Origin: Marinobacterium rhizophilum DSM 18822
GTDB taxonomy: Bacteria; Pseudomonadota; Gammaproteobacteria; Pseudomonadales; Balneatricaceae
Direction of reading: 5' to 3'
Length of the DNA stretch: 49,323 nt
Assembly: GCF_000378045.1 (NCBI RefSeq)
Contig: NZ_KB899100.1
Coordinates: 108,799-158,121, forward strand
Shown here: positions 24,187-33,043 of the stretch, one piece after another
How positions within the stretch are numbered: position 1 is the first letter of the stretch
How the letters are laid out: each line of letters opens with the position of its first letter
The notes under the pieces: model-generated
What the model saw: the letters and a program-made list of their open reading frames with translations, nothing else
The model's database searches: none
Told to the model about the DNA's origin: nothing
Program-made: the position numbers and the translations under genes

Positions 24187-25703
24187 GGCAGTTGCTCCCT
24201 CGATTCCCGTTGCACTACCTGATCAGTCCCGCCCGTATTCGGCATCACACGCTCAGCCAGAATCGTCGCGACCGGTCGCTGCACCATATCCAGCACAGGC
24301 TGCGGATGCAGACCAAACACCAGCAGCAACAACGCCAGACTCGCCAGAATGCCCCATTCACGGGCCGAACAGTCATGCGTTTTTGCCTGCGGTGCCGCAG
24401 CCCCCCACAGACTGCGCTGCACCAGCAACAGGGCATAGAGCGCAGCCCCCACCAACCCAAACAGTGCCACCAGCGTAATCGGCCAGTCACGCTGAAAGGC
24501 ACCGGCCAGGATCAGGAACTCGGCCACGAAATTCGCCAGGCCCGGCAGCCCCAGGGACGCCAGCGCAAACAGCAGGGTAAAGCCCGACAGCCGTGGCAGC
24601 AGCGACCAGAGCCCGCCCAGCTCACGCAGATCACGGGTATGCCAGCGCGCGTATACCATGCCGACGATGATAAACAGCGCCGCCGTGCTCAGGCCATGTG
24701 CCAGCATCTGCATCACGGCACCCTGCAGCGCCAGATCATTCAGCGCGTAGATTCCCAGCAGCACGAACCCCATATGACTGACGCTGGTATAGGCCACCAG
24801 CCGCTTCATGTCGTGCTGGGCAAACGCCAGTTTGGCGCCGTACAACACGCCCAGGGCACCGAGCCCCATGGCCAGCGGCGCAAACTCGGCGCTGGCGTCG
24901 GGGAACAGCGGCAGCGTAAAGCGCAGCAGGCCGTAGGCGCCGGTCTTCAGCAGGATCGCGGCCAGCAAGACACTGCCCGCCGTCGGCGCTTCGGTATGGG
25001 CATCCGGCAGCCAGGTATGCAGTGCCACCATGGGCAGCTTGACCGCAAAAGCGATAAAGAATCCCAGCATCAGCCAGAACGCCGGTAGCGGTGCCAGCTG
25101 CAGACGTAAAAGATCACCATAGTCAAAGCTCATGACACCGGTCTGCCCGTAATGCACAAACACCAGGCCAAGGATCGCCACCAGCATCAGCAGACTGCTG
25201 GCCTGAGTGAAAATGAAAAACTTGGTGGCGGCATAGTGACGGTTTTCATGGCCCCAGATGGCAATCAGCAACACCATGGGAATGAGCATCAGCTCCCAGA
25301 ACACAAAGAACAAAAACAGGTCCAGTGCCAGGAAAACACCGATGATTCCGGCGACCGACAACAGCAGGTTGCAATAAAAAAAGCCGACCCGCTGATCGAT
25401 ATCACGCCATGATGCCAGCACCGATACGGCGCCGATAAACAGCGTCAGCCACAGCAACAGCGCACTGAGGCCATCCAGGGCGAAATGCCAGCTGATACCC
25501 AGCACCGGCAGCCACTCAGTCTGGAACTGCAGCCACCAGAGCCCGCCCGCCGGTGCTTCATGGGGCACCTGCCAAAGCAGCAGGGCCTCGAGACCCAGTA
25601 CGACAAGACTCAAGCCACGCGCGAGACCGCAGCGCCAGCGCTCTGCCAGCCAGACCAGCACGGCCCCCAGCAGCGGGATCAGAATCAGCAGCACCAGGCT
25701 CAT
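24183..25703 (-). CDS. nuoM: NADH-quinone oxidoreductase subunit M
   Basis: Antiporter-like membrane subunit, 506 aa (E. coli 509). Fourteen or so hydrophobic segments. Conserved ELMLIPMVLLIAIWG contains the key membrane glutamate, KLPMVALHTWLPDAHTEAPT the channel lysine and histidine, and LVAYTSVSHMGFVLLGIYAL is typical of the family. Overlaps nuoL and nuoN by four bases at each end, so the three large antiporter-like subunits are translationally coupled. Confidence 0.97.
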   Translation of the reverse strand: MSLVLLILIPLLGAVLVWLAERWRCGLARGLSLVVLGLEALLLWQVPHEAPAGGLWWLQFQTEWLPVLGISWHFALDGLSALLLWLTLFIGAVSVLASWRDIDQRVGFFYCNLLLSVAGIIGVFLALDLFLFFVFWELMLIPMVLLIAIWGHENRHYAATKFFIFTQASSLLMLVAILGLVFVHYGQTGVMSFDYGDLLRLQLAPLPAFWLMLGFFIAFAVKLPMVALHTWLPDAHTEAPTAGSVLLAAILLKTGAYGLLRFTLPLFPDASAEFAPLAMGLGALGVLYGAKLAFAQHDMKRLVAYTSVSHMGFVLLGIYALNDLALQGAVMQMLAHGLSTAALFIIVGMVYARWHTRDLRELGGLWSLLPRLSGFTLLFALASLGLPGLANFVAEFLILAGAFQRDWPITLVALFGLVGAALYALLLVQRSLWGAAAPQAKTHDCSAREWGILASLALLLLVFGLHPQPVLDMVQRPVATILAERVMPNTGGTDQVVQRESREQLP

Positions 25704-27514
25704 AGCGTCACCACCATCAGCACCAGTACCGCCCCCATGGCAATACCGGCAGCGTAGCGGCGCAAACGCCCGTTCTGGGTGATCGAGAGCCAGGCGTGAG
25801 CGCAGCCGCTGAGCCAGGCCACGAACTGCACCGGCTGATCGGCCAGATCCTTGCGGTTAAGGCGCGCCAGCAACAACAGCGGCCGCACCAGCAGGCCATC
25901 ATAGAGGGCATCGAAGCCCCAGCCGGCACGCCAGCCACGCGCCAGTGCACTGTCGTTCCAGCGCTGTCGCAAGCCCCGGCCATAACGCCACAGCAGCGCG
26001 CCTGTTACCAGCCCCAGCCAGGGCATGATCAGGATGGCACCATGCACCGCCGCCGGCACCTCGGTCGCAGCCAGCGGTGCAAAGACCGCCCCCAGCGGTT
26101 GCGGAATCAGCGCACCCAGGAGTGCCAGCAGACAGAGCAGCGCCAGCGGAACTACCAGCGTCGGCCGCATATCGGGGCGGGGCTCGGTGACCACCTCGCC
26201 GAAAAACAGTTTCAGGAACAGCCGCAGGCTGTAGAGCGCCGTGATCCCGGCACCAGTCAGCGCCAGCCACCAGGCCAGACTGCCCCCGTGCAGCCCATAG
26301 GCCTGCAGCAGGATCGCATCCTTGCTGTAAAAGCCGGATGTCAGCGGCAGTGCAGCCAGCGCGGCGCAGCCGATGGCAAAACAGAGCGCACTGAAAGGCA
26401 GCCGGTGCAGCAATCCGCCCATGCGGCGCAGGTCCTGTTCGTGGTGCAGGCTCAGGATCACCTGGCCCGCGGCCAGGAACAGCAGCGCCTTGAAGAAGGC
26501 ATGGGTCATCAGGTGGAAGATCGCCGCCGAAAAGGCGCCTGCACCCAGGGCAAAAAACATGTAGCCAATCTGGCTGATGGTGGAATAGGCCAGCACCCGC
26601 TTCAGGTCATGCTGCACCAGCGCACTGCAGGCGGCCAGAAACAGCGTCAGGGCCCCGACCAGCGCCACCAGCTCCATAATCCGGGGCGCCAGCAGGAAGA
26701 TGCCCTGGGTCCTGGCGATCAGATAGACGCCGGCGGTCACCATGGTCGCGGCATGGATCAGTGCGCTGACCGGCGTAGGACCGGCCATGGCATCGGGCAG
26801 CCAGGTCTGCAGCGGCAGCTGCGCGGACTTGCCCACCGCCCCGCCCAGCAGCAGCAACGCCACCCAGAATGGCCAGTCCGTTGCGACCCACTCCAGCTGT
26901 GCACGCTCAATCACCGTCTGGATATGCAGGGTACCGAACTGCTGGATCATGATCAGCAGGGCCGCCGCCAGGGCGATATCCCCGATCCGTGTCACGACAA
27001 ATGCCTTGCGCGCGGCATAGCCATTGGCCGGTTCCCGGTACCAGAAGCCGATCAGCAGAAAGCTGCAAAGCCCCACGCCTTCCCAGCCGAGATACAGCAG
27101 CAGGAAATCGTCCGCCAGCACCAGCAGCAGCATGGCGCCCACAAAGAGGTTGAGATACCCGAAGAAGCGGGCATAGCCCTCATCGCCGGCCATGTACGCG
27201 GCGGAATACAGGTGAATCAGCGAGCCGACACCCGTAATCACACCGATCATGACCGCACTGAGGCCATCGAAATAGAATCCGAAAGCGATCGTCAGTCCCG
27301 CACTGCTGAACCAGGGCTGCAGCATGACCGACACGGCAGTGCTTCCTGCCGACACGAAACCTGCAATCAGCAAAGCAGACAACAGTGCCGCACCGAGCAC
27401 CGACCCAACGCCCAGCAGGGTCACCAGACGCGCGCTCATGCGTCCGCCCAGCAATAGCAGCACCAGGCTGCTGAACAGCGGCAACGCAGGTATCCAGCCC
27501 ATCCATGCGGTCAT
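25700..27514 (-). CDS. nuoL: NADH-quinone oxidoreductase subunit L
   Basis: Distal antiporter-like subunit of the membrane arm, 604 aa (E. coli 613), with about 16 hydrophobic segments including the C-terminal lateral helix region. Conserved stretches: FLLLYLGWEGVGLCSFLLIG with the key glutamate, KSAQLPLQTWLPDAMAGPTP with the channel lysine, and VLAYSTISQIGYMFFALG. GAGGAGGT just before the ATG at 27514 is a strong ribosome binding site. A 129-bp gap separates it from nuoK, wider than most junctions of this operon. Confidence 0.97.
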   Translation of the reverse strand: MTAWMGWIPALPLFSSLVLLLLGGRMSARLVTLLGVGSVLGAALLSALLIAGFVSAGSTAVSVMLQPWFSSAGLTIAFGFYFDGLSAVMIGVITGVGSLIHLYSAAYMAGDEGYARFFGYLNLFVGAMLLLVLADDFLLLYLGWEGVGLCSFLLIGFWYREPANGYAARKAFVVTRIGDIALAAALLIMIQQFGTLHIQTVIERAQLEWVATDWPFWVALLLLGGAVGKSAQLPLQTWLPDAMAGPTPVSALIHAATMVTAGVYLIARTQGIFLLAPRIMELVALVGALTLFLAACSALVQHDLKRVLAYSTISQIGYMFFALGAGAFSAAIFHLMTHAFFKALLFLAAGQVILSLHHEQDLRRMGGLLHRLPFSALCFAIGCAALAALPLTSGFYSKDAILLQAYGLHGGSLAWWLALTGAGITALYSLRLFLKLFFGEVVTEPRPDMRPTLVVPLALLCLLALLGALIPQPLGAVFAPLAATEVPAAVHGAILIMPWLGLVTGALLWRYGRGLRQRWNDSALARGWRAGWGFDALYDGLLVRPLLLLARLNRKDLADQPVQFVAWLSGCAHAWLSITQNGRLRRYAAGIAMGAVLVLMVVTL

Positions 27515-27643
27515 GCTACCTCCTCATCCTGTCCAGGCGGTTGGTACCGGCACTATCGATTCCACACTGTTCACAATCCCGAAACAGTGGCATGTTCAGC
27601 GCTGGCCGCATTCGTCTTGCTGTCCCGCTCAGACGCATCATCG

Positions 27644-27964
27644 TTACCCTCGCATGCCGTCAAGGCTGTCGATATCAAGGCTGCGACGGCGTCGATAAAG
27701 CTGCACCACCAGCGCCAGGGCAATGGCCACCTCGGCGGCGGCCAGCGTCAGGATCAGGACAAACATCACCTGACCATCGGCATTGCCGTGTACAGCCCCC
27801 GCCAGCACGAATACAAAGGCCACCGCGTTAAGCATCAGCTCAAGCGACATGAGCACAAAAAGCAGGTTGCGCCTGGTCAGCACCCCGGCCAGCCCGATGC
27901 AAAACAGCACGGCGGCAAAGAGCAGGCCATGCTCGACGGGAATCACCAGCCCTGGGCTCTCCAT
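27644..27964 (-). CDS. nuoK: NADH-quinone oxidoreductase subunit K
   Basis: Small membrane subunit of complex I, 106 aa, with three hydrophobic segments. The two membrane glutamates needed for proton transfer in the family are visible, in [16 protein letters not shown] and [18 protein letters not shown]. The ATG directly abuts the TAA of nuoJ (27967-27965), so the two are probably co-translated. Confidence 0.95.
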   Translation of the reverse strand: MESPGLVIPVEHGLLFAAVLFCIGLAGVLTRRNLLFVLMSLELMLNAVAFVFVLAGAVHGNADGQVMFVLILTLAAAEVAIALALVVQLYRRRRSLDIDSLDGMRG

Positions 27965-28477
27965 TTATCCCTCCTCCCGTGGTCGATGCTTCAGGGCGCG
28001 GGTCAGGTGCCAGGCACCGACGAGCGCCGCCAGCAAGAGCATGGATGCCAGCTCCACCAGCAGCATGTAGGGACCATAGAGCGCGCGCCCCACCGCCACC
28101 GCATCGACAGCCGCCGCATCCCCGCTGGCCAAGGCTGCCGGCAGCAGCAGATAGCCCAGCTGTGCCAGCAGTACGGCACACAGCAGCGCTGGTCCCCGCC
28201 ATATCCGGCCCGAGAGCCAGGCCCGTTCCTGCCCGACGGCACTGTCGCCCTGGTTGAGCATCATGATCACGAACACCATCAGCACCATGATGGCACCGGC
28301 ATAGATAATGACTTCCAGTGCCGCGGCAAAGGGCGCGCCGAGCATGAAGAACATCAGCGCAATGGCCAGCAGTGTAACGATCAGGTACAGCAGCGCATGC
28401 ACCGCGTTGACGCCACGAATCACACGCCAGGCGGCCAACAGGGCAATGAGTGCACTCAAATAAAAAAGTAGTTGCAT
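27965..28477 (-). CDS. nuoJ: NADH-quinone oxidoreductase subunit J
   Basis: Membrane subunit of complex I, 170 aa (E. coli 184), five hydrophobic segments. The conserved third-helix region reads VNAVHALLYLIVTLLAIALM followed by LEVIIYAGAIMVLMVFVIMM, which contains the tyrosine/glycine pi-bulge helix known to matter for coupling. A GGGAGG site precedes the ATG at 28477. It is separated from nuoI by an unusual 174-bp AT-rich spacer. Confidence 0.95.
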   Translation of the reverse strand: MQLLFYLSALIALLAAWRVIRGVNAVHALLYLIVTLLAIALMFFMLGAPFAAALEVIIYAGAIMVLMVFVIMMLNQGDSAVGQERAWLSGRIWRGPALLCAVLLAQLGYLLLPAALASGDAAAVDAVAVGRALYGPYMLLVELASMLLLAALVGAWHLTRALKHRPREEG

Positions 28478-28549
28478 TCCATCCTCCCAGGAGTGTGTTG
28501 GGCTTAGCCGATCGTAGCGAGGGAAAGACCGTTTTGAGGCAGTTTTTGA

Positions 28550-28592
28550 GCTCTTTTAAGGCGAATAGTGGTTCTATTTAACGAAAAAGAGC
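28550..28592 (-). other. Hairpin in the nuoI-nuoJ spacer
   Basis: Outer arms GCTCTTTT (28550-28557) and AAAAGAGC (28585-28592) are perfect. Inner arms AATAG (28564-28568) and CTATT (28574-28578) extend the structure across bulges. The surrounding 174-bp spacer is AT-rich. Possible roles are partial termination, RNA processing or a decayed insertion; no clear internal promoter was found. Confidence 0.45.
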
Positions 28593-28651
28593 ACAAAAAA
28601 TGACCAGAATCGGCTTTTCCGCAGTAGATTAGTGTTAAGTCCGACAGACTC

Positions 28652-29167
28652 CTATGGCAGCAGGCTTTTTACGTTGATTGGCTCGGCTTCGTGGGCCGCC
28701 TGCCCCTTGTCCTTGCCCCCGATGGCCTTGCCGGCCACGCGATAGAAGCTGTATTCGGGGTACTTCCCCGGGCCGCTGATGAGCAGGTCCTCTTTCTCGT
28801 ACACCATGCTCTGCCGGTCGTATTCACACATTTCGAAATCCGGCGTCAGCTGAATCGCCAGGGTCGGGCAGGCCTCTTCACAGAGGCCACAGAGGATGCA
28901 GCGCGAAAAATTGATGCGAAAGAACTCGGGATACCAGCGGCCCTCGGCATCCTCGGTCTTTTGCAGGGCGATGCAGTCCACCGGGCAGGCCACCGCGCAG
29001 AGATTGCAGGCAACGCAGCGCTCCTCACCGTCCGGGTCCCGGGTCAGCACGATGCGGCCCCGGTAGCGCGGCGCAAGATAGGGTTTTTCCTCCGGATACT
29101 GCACCGTTTCACGCGGCCGCACCGTATGCTGCAGCACCTTCCAGAGCGATCTAAGCTCACTGAACAT
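28652..29167 (-). CDS. nuoI: NADH-quinone oxidoreductase subunit I
   Basis: Ferredoxin-like subunit of the peripheral arm, 171 aa (E. coli 180), carrying clusters N6a and N6b. Two complete 4Fe-4S motifs are present: [15 protein letters not shown] and [12 protein letters not shown]. The ATG at 29167 is chosen because GGAGGAG sits about 7 nt upstream; a longer in-frame reading to 29272 would add 35 residues unlike the family. It passes electrons from NuoG toward NuoB. Confidence 0.97.
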   Translation of the reverse strand: MFSELRSLWKVLQHTVRPRETVQYPEEKPYLAPRYRGRIVLTRDPDGEERCVACNLCAVACPVDCIALQKTEDAEGRWYPEFFRINFSRCILCGLCEEACPTLAIQLTPDFEMCEYDRQSMVYEKEDLLISGPGKYPEYSFYRVAGKAIGGKDKGQAAHEAEPINVKSLLP

Positions 29168-29199
29168 GGTGGTCTCCTCCCCGTCTGCCGGCGTCGTTA

Positions 29200-30144
29200 T
29201 TAAAGCAATACCCAGCCGGTGACCGTCAGATTGAGCAACGCCAGCGGCAGCAGGCATTTCCAGCCAAAACACATCAGCTGGTCATAGCGCGGCCGCGGCA
29301 ATGCCGCCCGCATCAGTACAAACAAAAACACGAAAGCCGTGGTTTTCAGCACAAACCAGAGCCAGCCGGGCAACACCGGGCCCAGCCAGCCGCCAAAAAA
29401 CAGCGTCGTCATGAGCGCCGACACCAGAATCACGCCGAGATACTCGGCCAGAAAAAACATGCCGAACTTCATGCCCGAATACTCGGTATGAAAACCCGCC
29501 GTGAGTTCGTGCTCGGCTTCCGGCAAGTCGAACGGCAAGCGGTGGCTTTGGGCGATACCGGCGACAAAAAACAGCAGCATGCCGAGAAACTGTGGCACAC
29601 AGAACCAGAGTTCCTGCTGCGCCTCAACGATCCGGCCCAGGCTAAAGGACCCTGCCTGCAACACGACCCCAAGCAGCGACAATCCCATGAAGACTTCATA
29701 GCTGAGCGTCTGGGCGGCCGAGCGCAGTGCACCCAGCAGCGCATACTTGTTATTGGAGGCGTAGCCGCCGAGCAGAATGCCGAAGACGGCCAGCGAGGTC
29801 ATGGCGAGGAAAAACAGCAGGCCGACGTTCATGTCGACCAGCGGAAAAGCCGGGGTGAACGGAATGATGACAAAGCTCAGCAGCACCGTGACCAGGACAA
29901 TGGCCGGCGCCAGCACGAACACCGGCCGGTCGGCAAAGGGCGGCACGAATTCGTGCTTGCCGAGCAGCTTGAGCATGTCCGCGACGACCTGAAGCACGCC
30001 AAAAGGCCCAACGCGGTTCGGCCCGTAACGGTCCTGCCACAAGCCCAGCAAGCGTCGCTCCAGCCAGGTGAGCAGCGCTGCCGAGACCACCAGCAGACCC
30101 AGCAGCGACAGCACTCGAAGACCGATTACACCCAGCTCAGCCAT
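29200..30144 (-). CDS. nuoH: NADH-quinone oxidoreductase subunit H
   Basis: Membrane subunit at the hinge with the peripheral arm, 314 aa (E. coli 325), eight hydrophobic segments. Conserved stretches: [43 protein letters not shown] with quinone-site acidic residues, and [22 protein letters not shown]. The ATG at 30144 overlaps the end of nuoG by eight bases. Confidence 0.97.
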   Translation of the reverse strand: MAELGVIGLRVLSLLGLLVVSAALLTWLERRLLGLWQDRYGPNRVGPFGVLQVVADMLKLLGKHEFVPPFADRPVFVLAPAIVLVTVLLSFVIIPFTPAFPLVDMNVGLLFFLAMTSLAVFGILLGGYASNNKYALLGALRSAAQTLSYEVFMGLSLLGVVLQAGSFSLGRIVEAQQELWFCVPQFLGMLLFFVAGIAQSHRLPFDLPEAEHELTAGFHTEYSGMKFGMFFLAEYLGVILVSALMTTLFFGGWLGPVLPGWLWFVLKTTAFVFLFVLMRAALPRPRYDQLMCFGWKCLLPLALLNLTVTGWVLL

Positions 30145-32911
30145 GACCGCCTCCCTTATCGCTGGCGATCAGATGCACCGGGCGTGGCAGTGGCTGCAGC
30201 GCCGGCCTGAGGCTTAACGCGGGCGACGGATCGGTTCCAGCCAGCCAGAATCCGGGCCGTTGCGGTATGGCAAGGCTGCCGGCCGGCAGGCTTGGGTCCA
30301 CCTGCACATAGAGCGTCTGGCTGCAGTCGCCGTAGTGCAGCTCCAGGCTATCCCAGCTGTTCACTTCCAGCCGGCGGGCACTCTGCGCATCAATACCGAG
30401 TACTGCAGGTCCGGCCCGCTCCGCCACGGCGGGCGCATAGCCACTCAGCTCCTCGACAAACACCTCGTAACACGGGATCAATTGCCACTGCTGTGCAGAG
30501 TCCCGTGTGGACAGCGGGGATGCGGGCGGCTGATCGAGCGCCTCGAAATGCAGCCTGACCAGGTCCGCCGTTTCACGCCAGTCGCCCCCGGCTTCCTGCT
30601 GGAAGCGGTTCAGCGCCTGGCCGGAATTCCAACCGGGCGCCCAGACGCTTGCCCGCGCGGCCCCTGGGCCCGGCACGCCCTCCATCGAGAATCGATACGG
30701 TGAGTCATGATCCGCGGGAGGCGGAAACTCGCGCACCTGCCGGTATGCATGCATTGCGGTACGGCCGCTGGCGCGAGCGCTTTGGCGCTGGAATCCGGCG
30801 CCATGAATACGCGCCTCGACGCCAGGGCCGGCCCGCTCAATATCGGCGAATATGGGAACGGCAGCCGCCAGGCTGTGCCGCACAGCATCACTGTTGTGCC
30901 AGCCTGCCAGCTGCGCCCAGCGGGCATGCGGGCCCGAGCTCTGCTGCCGGGCGGCCGCGCGGCTCAACTGCTGCCAGGGCGGCGCACACTCGGTGCTCTG
31001 CACCGCCTGGAACCGCTGTGCGATACCTGAGGCATTGACCAGGGTGCCCTGCTGTTCAAACTGTGTCGGCACCGGAATCAGGGCATCCGCCCGCTGTACC
31101 GTGTCGGTGTCAAGGCACTCCAGCACCAGCCAGTGCTCGGCGAGGCCCCGCAACCGCGCCAGGGCGTCGGGGGCGAGGCGGCGCTGCAGATTGTTTTCCA
31201 GAATCACCAGGCTGCAGGCTTTGCCCTGCGCCCGCGCCTGCTCCAGCGCCACCGTGAGCTCATCGAATCCCTGCTGGGCCAAGGCGGCCAGCCCCACGCT
31301 GTTGCTTTCCATAGCGCCCACATAGAGCAGCGGCTCGTGCCCGCGGTCACGCAGCGCCTGCTCGAGTTCGGCCAGGGCATCGAGCTGGTCCGGCGCCGCG
31401 AGCCCGCAGCCTGCCAGCAACAGCGGCTGGCGGGCCTGGCTCAGCATCGCGGCGGCGTCCTCAATCCAGGCCAGCTGCGCAGCAGTCAAGCCAGTGCCCG
31501 CCTCTTCGCCGGCAACGTAATGCGCCAGGGCGCGGGCCATGCGGGAGATCTCATCCACGGGTGCGCAAAACAGCCGCTCGGTGATATCGTCCAGCGCAGT
31601 GCCACAGGGCACCAGTTGCCATAACGGGCTGCGCGTATGCTGGCCCAGGTTACGAACTGCGGCATCCTGCCAGGGCGCTATTTTCTGTTCTCGAGCCCGG
31701 GCGAGACTGCGGTTACGCACCAGCTGGCGCAGCGACAGGGCCAGGCGAGGCGATGTTGCGGCAACATCCTCACCAATGATCAGGGCCGCGTCGGCCTGTT
31801 CAATGTCACGCAAGGTCGCATAACCTGAATCGCGCCGGGCAGCGAGACTCAGGTAGCGCCGCAGACACTGCAATTCCCCCGCGGCGATACCGGCGAAGAA
31901 ATGCTCCGGCCCAGCCAGGGTACTGAGGGCAAAGTTGTTCTCAAGCGAGGCGCGCGGCGAGCCGATGGCAAACACTGCGTGGGCGGGATCCCGAATGCGT
32001 TCAAGCAGTTCGTCCAGCAGTGCGCTTGCATCGGCGATATCAGTGCCCTCTGCGCTGCGCCGATACCCCTGCCTCAGTCGCTCAGGCGCATTGCTGTAGT
32101 CATAGCCAAAGCGGCCCCGGTCGCACAGAAAATAGCCATTGAGCTGATGATGGTAACGGTTGCTGATGCGCAGGATACGGTCATAGCGCTGCGCCGGTGT
32201 GGTATTGCAGCCCACCGCACAGTGCGCACAGACGGAGGGCGCGCACTGCAGATCCCATTTGCGGCTGTAGTGGCGGCTGTAAGTACGGTCGGTAAAGACG
32301 CCGGTCGGGCACACTTCGACCAGGTTGCCGCTGAACGGGCTATCGAGCACACCATCCTGCTCACGGCCAAAATAGACATGATTGTGCGACGCCTGGGCAC
32401 TGAGATCCCGGCCACCGGCATAGTCCTGATAAAACCGGACACAGCGGTAGCAGGCGATGCAGCGGTTCATTTCATGGTTGATGAACGGGCCCAGGTACTG
32501 GTTGCGGTGGGTGCGCTTCAACCCTCGATAGCGACGCAGGTTATGGCCGCTCATTTCGGTCATGTCCTGCAGATGGCACTCGCCGCCTTCTTCGCAGACC
32601 GGGCAGTCGTGCGGGTGGTTGGTCATCAGTGCCTCGATCACCGAGGCGCGAAAGGCGCTGGCCTGGGCCTCGTCCAAGCCGATGCGCATGCCGTCCTGGA
32701 TGGGCGTCATGCAGGCCACGACCAGGCGACCGCGGCTGTCGTTTTCGTCCATGTACTGGGTCACTGCGCACTGGCGACAGGAGCCCACCGAGCCCAGCGC
32801 CGGATGCCAGCAGAAATAAGGCAGATTCAGACCCAGCGACAAGATCACCTGCAGCAGATTGTGCTGCGGGTTAACTTCGTATTCCCTGTCGTCGATCAGA
32901 ATCCGGCTCAT
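30137..32911 (-). CDS. nuoG: NADH-quinone oxidoreductase subunit G
   Basis: Largest peripheral subunit, 924 aa (E. coli 908). The N-terminus binds a 2Fe-2S cluster (YFCWHPALGSVGSCRQCAVTQY). His-ligated cluster N5 follows in HDCPVCEEGGECHLQDM, then CIACYRCVRFYQDYAGG. The N7-type motif CAHCAVGCNTTP with the later ligand in FLCDRGRFGYDY is kept. The molybdopterin-oxidoreductase-like C-terminal two-thirds is degenerate, as usual for NuoG. The low-conservation stretch about 690-790 is longer than in E. coli. A 127-bp gap with a REP doublet separates it from nuoF. Confidence 0.96.
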   Translation of the reverse strand: MSRILIDDREYEVNPQHNLLQVILSLGLNLPYFCWHPALGSVGSCRQCAVTQYMDENDSRGRLVVACMTPIQDGMRIGLDEAQASAFRASVIEALMTNHPHDCPVCEEGGECHLQDMTEMSGHNLRRYRGLKRTHRNQYLGPFINHEMNRCIACYRCVRFYQDYAGGRDLSAQASHNHVYFGREQDGVLDSPFSGNLVEVCPTGVFTDRTYSRHYSRKWDLQCAPSVCAHCAVGCNTTPAQRYDRILRISNRYHHQLNGYFLCDRGRFGYDYSNAPERLRQGYRRSAEGTDIADASALLDELLERIRDPAHAVFAIGSPRASLENNFALSTLAGPEHFFAGIAAGELQCLRRYLSLAARRDSGYATLRDIEQADAALIIGEDVAATSPRLALSLRQLVRNRSLARAREQKIAPWQDAAVRNLGQHTRSPLWQLVPCGTALDDITERLFCAPVDEISRMARALAHYVAGEEAGTGLTAAQLAWIEDAAAMLSQARQPLLLAGCGLAAPDQLDALAELEQALRDRGHEPLLYVGAMESNSVGLAALAQQGFDELTVALEQARAQGKACSLVILENNLQRRLAPDALARLRGLAEHWLVLECLDTDTVQRADALIPVPTQFEQQGTLVNASGIAQRFQAVQSTECAPPWQQLSRAAARQQSSGPHARWAQLAGWHNSDAVRHSLAAAVPIFADIERAGPGVEARIHGAGFQRQSARASGRTAMHAYRQVREFPPPADHDSPYRFSMEGVPGPGAARASVWAPGWNSGQALNRFQQEAGGDWRETADLVRLHFEALDQPPASPLSTRDSAQQWQLIPCYEVFVEELSGYAPAVAERAGPAVLGIDAQSARRLEVNSWDSLELHYGDCSQTLYVQVDPSLPAGSLAIPQRPGFWLAGTDPSPALSLRPALQPLPRPVHLIASDKGGGHG

Positions 32912-33038
32912 GGCGACCTCAATGGTGGCGAAAAGCGCTTGCCCCTAAGCTTAGTCAAAGGTCTGGCTATTCGTAGGAGCCGCGCCTCGCGGCGAACAGG
33001 TGCGGCACCCTCCGACCATTCGCCGCGGGGCGCGGCTC
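32912..33038. other. nuoF-nuoG intergenic gap
   Basis: A 127-bp gap inside the nuo operon, unusual where neighbouring genes overlap or lie within a few bases. Most of it is the REP doublet described at 32972-33043; the remainder contains the nuoG ribosome binding site (GAGG). Confidence 0.7.
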
Positions 33039-33043
33039 CTACG
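32972..33043. repeat. REP doublet (REPIN-like) at the nuoF 3' end
   Basis: A 72-bp element opening CGTAGGAGCCGCGCC and closing GGCGCGGCTCCTACG, with inner GGCGAACAGG, GCGGCACC and ATTCGCC. The same inner blocks in the same order occur in the array at 14.7-15.2 kb, so both belong to one family. The nuoF stop codon TAG (33041-33039) lies inside the element. Confidence 0.85.
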
